From NCBI RefSeq assembly GCF_002159845.1, contig NZ_NFJK01000004.1:62001-126000 (forward strand): a DNA stretch of 64,000 nucleotides, read 5' to 3'. The notes under the pieces are model-generated. The model made no database searches and was not told the DNA's origin. It was given only the letters and a program-made list of their open reading frames with translations. Of the stretch, positions 58,586-64,000 are shown one piece after another. The stretch comes from Anaeromassilibacillus sp. An250 (lineage in GTDB: Bacteria; Bacillota; Clostridia; Oscillospirales; Acutalibacteraceae). A program made the translations under genes and the position numbers. Position 1 is the first letter of the stretch. Each line of letters starts with the position of its first letter.

Positions 58586-58834
58586 GTCACTTCATACCAG
58601 CGCATAAATTATTTTTACGGAATAGCAGACTGCTGTCTATCAAATTCTTGTGTTACTTTATGGCACATGAGCATTTGTGGGAGAAATGTCAGAAGACTTC
58701 CCGATGGCGAGAAGATAAAGCTGTTGCCAAGCTCTGCCTGTTTCGACTTCCTGCTCTTGCGTTTTGACATTCTATATGGTACTCTTTCATCATAAGCCAA
58801 CCCAGTTTATACACAAAGGAAAGGTGATCTTAAA

Positions 58835-59167
58835 ATGGCAGAGTCCGAGAATAAACGCACGCGCCGTACCCCGCAGGAGAGAGCGGCTGAGATGGACGAA
58901 AAAATCGCAAAGATAGATCAGTCCATCAAAGAGCTGGAATCAAAAAAAGAGTCTGTTGTGGCAGAGTATGATGCGAAGATCACCGCAGCCAGAGAACGCA
59001 TAAAATCTCTGGAGGCCAAGAAGCAGGAGATCCTGGCCCCCAAGCCGCCCCGCAAGCCTCGTAAGACGAAAAAGCAGAAGATCCAAGAGATCGTTAAGCT
59101 GGCAATGAAAAATGGAATGTCGGTAGAAGAAATTGCTGGTCAGCTCCATGTAGAAGTTGAGGACTAA
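58835..59167 (+). CDS. Coiled-coil element protein with C-terminal HTH-like end
   Basis: 110 residues. A basic N terminus (NKRTRRTPQERAAEMDE), a long coiled coil (about 20-70, KIDQSIKELESKKESVVAEY), a Lys/Pro link and a short helical end (VKLAMKNGMSVEEIAGQLH) that could be half of a helix-turn-helix. Such small proteins occur often in Clostridia integrative elements; role unknown. AAAGGTGATC lies before ATG 58835. Divergent from the HTH-DUF3796 pair. Confidence 0.7.
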   Translation: MAESENKRTRRTPQERAAEMDEKIAKIDQSIKELESKKESVVAEYDAKITAARERIKSLEAKKQEILAPKPPRKPRKTKKQKIQEIVKLAMKNGMSVEEIAGQLHVEVED

Positions 59168-59177
59168 ATCCTTTGCA

Positions 59178-59231
59178 AAATAACAGCAGCGCCGCCCACG
59201 GTAGAGCCGGGACGGCGCTGTTCTGTTATTT
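59178..59231. terminator. Bidirectional terminator
   Basis: CAGCGCCGCCC/GGGACGGCGCTG stem with one bulge, flanked by AAAATAACAG on the left and CTGTTATTTT on the right, so it works in both directions between convergent genes. It overlaps the last bases of the winged-helix gene. Confidence 0.8.
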
Positions 59232-59567
59232 TGGTGTGAAGCGGTAGCCGTGGCCCCGAACGGTTTCGATGATGTGAACCCCCAGCTTGCGGCGGAGCTT
59301 ATAGACCATGCTGGAGATCCCTGTCCAACTGGCATCATAGGAGTCCGCTGCGACAGCCTCGTAGATCTGTCGGGCAGAGAACACCTGCCCTGGCCAACGG
59401 GCCAGCAGGAGCAGAATTTCAAACTCCATCGGCGTCAGGGCCACCATCTGGCCGGACTGCCACACAAGCCTGCGCTGCGGGTCAATTTGCAGGGAGCCAA
59501 AGAGCAGTGGTGCATCTGCGGTGGCGGCCACCGTGGAGAAGTCTGCGACAGAAGCAAGGGCCGTCAC
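59226..59567 (-). CDS. OmpR-type winged-helix DNA-binding protein, start frameshifted
   Basis: 113 residues from a GTG at 59567. The chain is a stand-alone effector domain of response-regulator type (FGSLQIDPQRRLVWQSGQ, LTPMEFEILLLLARWPGQVF, ETVRGHGYRFTP) without a receiver domain. The open frame continues upstream as GKFIILSFSDGEDAIFANT but has no start in frame. A near-perfect GGAGGTGAT and ATG lie at 59624-59639 in the next frame: ATG GGA AGT TTA TAA. Adding one A in that codon would join the ATG to the frame (59226-59626, 133 residues). So either the gene is frameshifted near codon 3, the sequence has an error, or the shift is regulated. Confidence 0.65.
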   Translation of the reverse strand: MTALASVADFSTVAATADAPLLFGSLQIDPQRRLVWQSGQMVALTPMEFEILLLLARWPGQVFSARQIYEAVAADSYDASWTGISSMVYKLRRKLGVHIIETVRGHGYRFTPK

Positions 59568-59690
59568 AGTATTCGCAAAGATGGCGTCCTCGCCGTCGCT
59601 GAAGGATAGAATTATAAACTTCCCATGTGGATCACCTCCAATTACTTCCGAATTCTATCAGTGAAGTCAAATACATCTTCAATTTTCATC

Positions 59691-60461
59691 TCAAAGCTGT
59701 CTCTTGTTTATAATCGGAATACTTACAGCAACGCATACTATACACAAGGAAGCAGCAATAACAATAGCTTTTATATAAGCGTCTATTTCCGCCTCCCCCA
59801 TCAAAAGCGAGTTGGTATTCATTAAGGCAATGGGAGAATATGCCTTTACTTTCGGTATGACACTCAATAAATATGCCAACAGCACTGTCCCTCCAATACA
59901 CAGGGCAACACCTGTGTTATTTTGTAACAGCGATGAAAAAAGTACAATAAGGCATATAACCCATGCACCAAACAGCCACCATATAGCTACTGAGAAAAAT
60001 AGGTTATTCGCAATACCATTATCCCAAAAATAAGCATTATATCCATAGGTAATGGCAAAGTAAATTCCATAGCCAACTGTCCAAAGCGACAACAGCAGCG
60101 CAGTCTTTGCAAGCACAACTTTATATCTTGACAAACCTTTTGTCAGTACAAGCAGCAATGTCCCTGATTTGTATTCTTTGGTAAATATATCACTGAAAAT
60201 CAGTACAAAGGCGATAAGTGCCACAGGAAGGTTTTTGAAAAACTGTGTCCATGAGGTCAGTGCGTCCACTTGAATATCTGTGAAAATCAAGCCGTCCTCG
60301 GCCAATGTATCGGACAGCATTTCCATTATCCACGGCGTCATCTTCGCAATCGCAGGGTTCAAAATTCCGAACAGCGCAAACAATAGTGCGAGGATCGTGA
60401 TTTTACCTGTTCGTGCAGCTTCAAGATACTCTTTTTTTATAAAAGCAAGGAGTGGTTTCAT
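59691..60461 (-). CDS. ABC-2 type permease
   Basis: 256 residues with six transmembrane helices. The membrane half of an exporter; partner ATPase encoded just upstream with a 4-base overlap. IFTKEYKSGTLLLVLTKGLSRYK is the cytoplasmic coupling loop typical of ABC-2 permeases. ATG 60461 has GGAGGTGAC upstream. With the two upstream genes it matches the YxlE-YxlF-YxlG arrangement of the Bacillus subtilis sigY operon, but no sigma factor gene is present here. Confidence 0.85.
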   Translation of the reverse strand: MKPLLAFIKKEYLEAARTGKITILALLFALFGILNPAIAKMTPWIMEMLSDTLAEDGLIFTDIQVDALTSWTQFFKNLPVALIAFVLIFSDIFTKEYKSGTLLLVLTKGLSRYKVVLAKTALLLSLWTVGYGIYFAITYGYNAYFWDNGIANNLFFSVAIWWLFGAWVICLIVLFSSLLQNNTGVALCIGGTVLLAYLLSVIPKVKAYSPIALMNTNSLLMGEAEIDAYIKAIVIAASLCIVCVAVSIPIINKRQL

Positions 60462-61354
60462 TTTGTCACCTCCAAAAACAGAGATTCAAGCGTTGGCTCT
60501 ATTCGTTCAATTCTCTGTATGGGTATTCTGTTTTCGGCGATATACTTCATAATATCAAAGAAACGATCCTCACTGCCATGAAAAACAAGAGAGTTTTTCT
60601 CTGTGTATTGGAAATCACCAAATACATTGATAAGCACATCAGCAACTTCCTTTTGTTCTATTTCAATGATAAATCCGTCAGATACCCTCTTGTTTCGCAG
60701 TTCTGCAATAGTTCCTTGCATAGCAATTTTACCATCGTGCAAAAAGGCAACTTCGGTACAGATACGCTCCACATCCGAAAGGATGTGGGTAGAAAAAAGC
60801 ACTGTGGTTTGTTCCTTTGCCGCAAGAAGTATATCCAAAATCTCCTTGCGTCCTGCGGGGTCAAGTGCTGATGTTGGCTCGTCACAGATCAGAAGTTTGG
60901 GGCGGTTTAGAAGTGCTTGTGCAATTCCTAAACGTTGCTTCATTCCCCGTGAGAATCCTTTGATGCGGTGATACTCTTTCCCAAGACCAACCAGCTCCAA
61001 GAGTTCTTTGCTTCTCGTTACAATGTCAGTTTTGTCCATCCCGCAGACTTCTCCGCAAAGCGATAAATATTCCATCGGTGTCATGTAGGAATAAAATTCT
61101 GGCACATCGGGCAGATAGCCGATGTGCCTATTGGTGTTGGTTTGTCCAAAATGCACCTTTTCACCCATGACATAGATTTCGCCGCTGTCCGCTTTAAGAA
61201 GCCCAAGGATTGCTTTCATCGTTGTTGTTTTTCCAGCGCCGTTTTTACCAATAAAACCGAAAATGCTGTGTTCAGGCACAGATAAATCAATTCCACAAAG
61301 CACTTCTTTGCTGCCAAAATGCTTTTTTAGGTTTTGTATCGCCAGTACATCCAT
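60458..61354 (-). CDS. ABC transporter ATP-binding protein (YxlF-like)
   Basis: 298 residues. Walker A GKNGAGKTTT, signature FSRGMKQRLGIAQAL, Walker B LLICDEPTSALDPAGR and switch THILSDVERI. The C-terminal 85 residues form the regulatory tail of CcmA/DrrA-type exporters. ATG 61354 has AAGGAGG upstream. It overlaps the permease start by 4 bases and starts 1 base after the PLDc_N gene ends. Substrate unknown; peptide or lipid export is usual in this group. Confidence 0.92.
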   Translation of the reverse strand: MDVLAIQNLKKHFGSKEVLCGIDLSVPEHSIFGFIGKNGAGKTTTMKAILGLLKADSGEIYVMGEKVHFGQTNTNRHIGYLPDVPEFYSYMTPMEYLSLCGEVCGMDKTDIVTRSKELLELVGLGKEYHRIKGFSRGMKQRLGIAQALLNRPKLLICDEPTSALDPAGRKEILDILLAAKEQTTVLFSTHILSDVERICTEVAFLHDGKIAMQGTIAELRNKRVSDGFIIEIEQKEVADVLINVFGDFQYTEKNSLVFHGSEDRFFDIMKYIAENRIPIQRIERIEPTLESLFLEVTK

Positions 61355-61355
61355 G

Positions 61356-61556
61356 TTAATCCTCCTTGCCAAGCAGGAAGTACAAGATCGGGCCGATAAA
61401 CTCCATGCCGATAATTGCAATAACAAGCCACAAAGTACGATTGCCTCTTTTATAATTTTTATGGGTCAGAATGTGATAAAGGGTGTAACCCAATAGAATA
61501 AACTGAACGATTGCCAGTGGGATCAAAAACGGCAGAAATTCCATAATCTTATCCAT
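61356..61556 (-). CDS. PLDc_N-domain small membrane protein (YxlE-like)
   Basis: 66 residues, two transmembrane helices. FLPFLIPLAIVQFILLGYTLYHI and LWLVIAIIGMEFIGPILYFLLG, the latter with the conserved P-x-x-Y-F-x-x-G end, are typical of PLDc_N proteins such as the YxlE anti-sigma helper. ATG 61556 is chosen by AAGG 8 bases upstream; ATG 61562 is possible. It overlaps the merR stop by 8 bases. Confidence 0.8.
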   Translation of the reverse strand: MDKIMEFLPFLIPLAIVQFILLGYTLYHILTHKNYKRGNRTLWLVIAIIGMEFIGPILYFLLGKED

Positions 61557-62283
61557 TCTCATTTTCCTTCTTTCTGTAAGTTTCTACACAAAAACCTTTA
61601 TGCCCACAACAGGGACAAGTCAGTTTTCTAAGTGTCGGGGTATGCCTTGCCAAGAGTGCTTCTTTGAAATTAGGGTTAAATACTTCATGGCACTGTGGAC
61701 AGATATACGCAACTCTTTTGAAATAAAATTTTGTAACCCAAATTGCATATAAAACGGCTACCAGAACACAGAGAGCAAAAGGCCACCATATTCCTGCAAC
61801 AATCCAGAAAATGATAGATGTCCACTGAATTATGCCAATAGGAATCGCTGTAATCAGTAGGATCGCGTGTAGCTGTCTCATCCTCTTTTTGTTTTCCATC
61901 ACATAAGCTATATCACCAATAGATTCGATGGAGAAATTTTCTACGCCCTTCAGCTCTCGCTTAATGCCATCGAGCATATCAAGTTTTGCTTGCCGTTCGC
62001 ATACTTCCTCACGAAGAAGCTGCTCCTGTTGTTCAAGCAAAACAGAAATAACACTGCTGGGATCATCCTCGGACAACAATTCTCCGATGTTGTTGATTGA
62101 AATACCAGCGTCACGAAGGAAGCAGATAATCTTCATCCGCTTCAAGTCATCCTCTGAATAAAGCCGTCTGCCGCCCTCTGTGAGTTCACTGGGGGTAAGA
62201 ATACCACGGGTATCATAATACTGCACTGTCCTAACGGATACGCCGCAGAGCTTTGCAATTTCTCCAGTCGTGTATTTTGACAT
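61549..62283 (-). CDS. MerR-family regulator with transmembrane and zinc-ribbon domains
   Basis: 244 residues. N-terminal MerR winged helix (YTTGEIAKLCGVSVRTVQYYD, then LTEGGRRLYSEDDL), a coiled coil (about 78-115), two transmembrane helices (about 142-185), then a C-terminal zinc ribbon with CPQC and CPCCGHKG. The DNA-binding part is therefore tethered to the membrane, so the protein can sense an envelope signal directly. ATG 62283 has AAAGGAGGTGA upstream. It is the first gene of its operon, whose promoter has a 19-base spacer as MerR-activated promoters do. The C-terminal domain could sense a metal or thiol stress; unproven. Confidence 0.85.
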   Translation of the reverse strand: MSKYTTGEIAKLCGVSVRTVQYYDTRGILTPSELTEGGRRLYSEDDLKRMKIICFLRDAGISINNIGELLSEDDPSSVISVLLEQQEQLLREEVCERQAKLDMLDGIKRELKGVENFSIESIGDIAYVMENKKRMRQLHAILLITAIPIGIIQWTSIIFWIVAGIWWPFALCVLVAVLYAIWVTKFYFKRVAYICPQCHEVFNPNFKEALLARHTPTLRKLTCPCCGHKGFCVETYRKKENENG

Positions 62284-62306
62284 AGCCTTCACCTCCTTTC
62301 GCCCTT

Positions 62307-62337
62307 ATTTTACTTCATTACGCAGCGTCACAAGCAA
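62307..62337 (-). promoter_or_regulatory. MerR-type promoter with 19-base spacer
   Basis: Minus direction: TTGCTT, 19-base spacer, TAAAAT. The spacer holds the palindrome ACGCAGCGT (62320-62328). CATTACGCAG also recurs at 62316-62325 and 62340-62349. Long spacers with a central palindrome are the hallmark of MerR-controlled promoters. Confidence 0.7.
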
Positions 62338-62441
62338 TACATTACGCAGGGTGATTTTTTGAAAATTTGAAAAGTTGATCAATTTCATCTGCTCCATTCC
62401 GTTTTTTATTTGGTTTCGACCATCCTATAATCTTTTTCACA

Positions 62442-62582
62442 TCATTTGCTTTGTTTTGAGCAAGTCAAGAAGTTCGTCAGAAGTAGCGTTAGCGCAGAAT
62501 CCACTTCATGGTCTACAGCGGACAGGTTATAGCAAAGGGTATTATTCAAAAGACGGTTATCCTCAACCATTAAAATTCTCAT
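62442..62582 (-). pseudogene. Response-regulator N-terminal remnant
   Basis: 46 codons that begin MRILMVEDNRLLNNTL and reach HEVDSALT, the usual start of an OmpR-type receiver domain up to strand 2, then change to an unrelated end and stop. AAAAAGGATGTGAG lies upstream of ATG 62582. The conserved aspartate and everything after is missing: a truncated remnant, likely left by a rearrangement. The rest of 62584-62786 shows no gene. Confidence 0.6.
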
Positions 62583-62786
62583 TCACTCACATCCTTTTTC
62601 CTTATAAATTATCAACCAAATGTCACAGAAACCTCACAAAGAAATAAATTTACAAAAGCATTGTACTTCATATCTGAAGTCGAAACAAGCATTGTGAGTT
62701 GATTAAAAGATACTACGCTGGCTAATCCTGATTTCTTCGATGAAAATGGAAAGCAGTGAGCAAACACACCTCATGGGTAAGCAGAT

Positions 62787-62836
62787 AGGGATACGGCGCC
62801 AAAGTCATAACTTCGGTGCCGTATCCCTTAATTTTT
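62787..62836 (+). terminator. Intrinsic terminator
   Basis: Stem AGGGATACGGCGCC with GGTGCCGTATCCCT (one G-T pair, small asymmetry) and a TAATTTTT tail. No plus-strand gene ends just before it; it may end a remnant transcript upstream of the parM gene. Confidence 0.6.
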
Positions 62837-62962
62837 ATTCTTATCCAGTAGCCATGCAACACGGCAAACATAGGCTTCAAAAAAATATGCTTTCGCCTGT
62901 TGAGAAAGGCGTCATCCAGGCGTAAAGGATATGTATAAAGCAAAAAAAGGAGGCATTCACCT

Positions 62963-63874
62963 ATGTTAATTGGTGTCGATCATGGTAATAAACAAATCAA
63001 GACGGTTCACTGCGTCCCGTTCGTTTCCGGCCTGCAGCAGAGCATGACCCGGCCGTTCGGGCCGAGCCTGCAATACGGCGGCAACTACTATACGCTCTCC
63101 AACGAGCGCATTCCCTACCGCAAGGACAAGACTGGGGATGACCGCTTCTTTATCCTCACCCTGATTGCGATTGCGGAGGAATTGACGGCCCGCGGCGTTG
63201 ACGAGAAAGAACTGTACCACATCCAGCTGCCGGTGGGGCTGCCGCCGGCCCACTTCGGCGCCCAGGCAGAAAAGTTCACTGCCTATTTCCAGAAGAAAGG
63301 GATCGTAGAATTCCAGTACCGGGACAAGCACTATGCCATCAGCATTGATGATGTGGCCTGCTATCCCCAGGCATACGCGGCGGCGGCCACCATGCTCCAT
63401 ACGCTGATGAATGAGGCCAAGGCGGTAGTGGTGGACATTGGCGGCTTCACGGCAGACTACCTGCTGATGAAAAATGGAAAAGCCGACCTCAGCTCCTGTG
63501 ATTCGCTGGAAAACGGCGTAATCCTGCTTTACAATAAGATCAGGTCCAGGGGCAATGCGGAATTGGATCTGCTGCTGGATGAGGGGGATGTGGACGCCAT
63601 TCTCACCGGCAAGCAGACGCAGTACCCGCCGTCGGTGGTCCGGCTGGTGGAGCAGCTGGCACAGGAGTTCGTCAACGACCTGTTCAGCACCTTGCGGGAG
63701 CGGATGCTGGACTTGCGCTACTGCACGGTGGTCTTTGTGGGCGGCGGCGCCATCCTGCTGCGTCGGCAGATTGAGGCATCCGGAAAAGTGGGAAAGCCGT
63801 TGTTCGTCTCGAATATCAATGCCAATGCAGCCGGCTATGAGTATCTGTACCGCCTTGAGGCTGTGGGCAGGTGA
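62963..63874 (+). CDS. ParM/StbA-like actin-type segregation protein
   Basis: 303 residues. An ATPase filament protein for segregation of plasmids or excised elements. Marks: LIGVDHGNKQIKTV at the start (phosphate 1), VVDIGGFTADYLL (phosphate 2, about residues 155-167) and VVFVGGGAILLRRQI (adenosine loop, about 252-266). AAAAAGGAGG lies 9 bases before ATG 62963. It is followed 5 bases after its stop by a small gene of ParR-like opening. Its presence suggests an extrachromosomal stage of the element. Confidence 0.9.
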   Translation: MLIGVDHGNKQIKTVHCVPFVSGLQQSMTRPFGPSLQYGGNYYTLSNERIPYRKDKTGDDRFFILTLIAIAEELTARGVDEKELYHIQLPVGLPPAHFGAQAEKFTAYFQKKGIVEFQYRDKHYAISIDDVACYPQAYAAAATMLHTLMNEAKAVVVDIGGFTADYLLMKNGKADLSSCDSLENGVILLYNKIRSRGNAELDLLLDEGDVDAILTGKQTQYPPSVVRLVEQLAQEFVNDLFSTLRERMLDLRYCTVVFVGGGAILLRRQIEASGKVGKPLFVSNINANAAGYEYLYRLEAVGR

Positions 63875-63879
63875 CGGCT

Positions 63880-64000
63880 ATGGCTGTTAAGAAAGAACGA
63901 GGGCGGTTTTCCCTGCGGTTCAATATCAGTGACCCGATCCATCTGGCAACTGTCGAACTGCTGGAAAAGCAGCCTGACCACGGGAAAGCACAGTATATCG
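63880..64000 (+). CDS. Partner protein of ParM-like gene, cut by window end
   Basis: Only the first 40 residues are visible: a basic start MAVKKERGRFSLRFNISD, then a helix HLATVELLEKQP. This matches small ribbon-helix-helix-like ParR adaptors encoded after ParM-type genes in Clostridia elements. It most likely binds the centromere-like site and links it to the filament. The rest is outside the window. Confidence 0.7.
   Translation, partial: MAVKKERGRFSLRFNISDPIHLATVELLEKQPDHGKAQYI

Larger units (their letters stand above)
36109..64000. mobile_element. Integrative (conjugative-type) element, left part
   Basis: From just after lysS to beyond the window. It opens with a tyrosine integrase and excisionase directed toward the lysS junction and carries a long operon of DNA-processing genes (YqaJ exonuclease, RecD2-like helicase, primase-like protein, PcfK, PcfJ, DNA ligase), then ParM-like segregation genes. 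PcfJ, PcfK and ParM-like genes are usual in Clostridia conjugative elements. No relaxase, coupling protein or type IV secretion gene is visible, so conjugation genes would have to lie to the right. The exact left attachment site cannot be fixed without the right end. Confidence 0.85.

Noticed and set aside
58615-58800. Minus-strand frame of 61 residues with a Lys/Arg-rich start
   Set aside because: It overlaps the upstream region of the coiled-coil gene; start site has no clear ribosome binding site and no homology is recognised. Left as undecided rather than called.

Overview
The window reads as a chromosomal segment of a GC-rich, spore-forming Bacillota bacterium of the class Clostridia (Oscillospiraceae-like). 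The evidence is AGGAGG-type ribosome binding sites, spoVAC-spoVAD, GTP-type PEP carboxykinase, proofreading-poor PolA, Fur, MarR and MATE genes of Firmicute type, and an integrated conjugative-type element. The taxon is inferred from gene content and style, not from a database match.

Bases 1-36108 are host chromosome. From left to right: the end of a glycosyltransferase gene with a small membrane protein; a 37-residue small ORF; a Fur-family regulator with a GNAT acetyltransferase; the sulfur-transfer pair cysteine desulfurase-ThiI, then cinA, an unknown gene and a large serine hydrolase; a secreted protein with a predicted leaderless mRNA; spoVAC-spoVAD; a small XRE regulator; a phosphohexomutase; an orphan ABC ATPase overlapping tail-to-tail with a GNAT gene; a Pro/Asp-rich cell-surface protein; a MATE exporter behind an attenuator; dusB with a ComEC-like metallo-hydrolase; marR; polA; a 12-copy 86/87-bp tandem repeat array; rlmA, a membrane glycosyltransferase, rimI and tsaD; pckG; a TM2 protein; tRNA-Pro(GGG); an S66 peptidase; greA; lysS.

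From about 36110 to beyond the right edge lies an integrative element inserted just downstream of lysS. It has a tyrosine integrase and a small excisionase on the minus strand. Facing away from them is a long plus-strand operon that starts from a TTGACT/TACACT promoter, passes two intrinsic terminators in its leader, and encodes a DNA-processing kit: YqaJ-type exonuclease, RecD2-like helicase, possible annealing protein, zinc-finger primase-like protein, PcfK-like and PcfJ-like proteins and a complete NAD-dependent ligase. Three overlapping genes for unrecognised proteins of 705, 824 and 210 residues follow. Next come accessory blocks on the minus strand: an HTH/DUF3796 pair behind an inverted-repeat operator, a winged-helix gene with an apparent frameshift, and a MerR-PLDc_N-ABC ATPase-permease operon. 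A ParM-like actin gene and a partner gene cut by the window end resume the element backbone.

The main items outside standard annotation are: two 82-83 bp perfect cloverleaf-folding elements of unrelated sequence (2034-2116 and 8302-8383); the tandem array after polA with a UNCG-type hairpin in each unit; the three-gene unknown module of the element, whose 824-residue member has a C-terminal region resembling PcfJ; the double-terminator leader of the element operon; and several structured leaders, overlaps and decayed genes.
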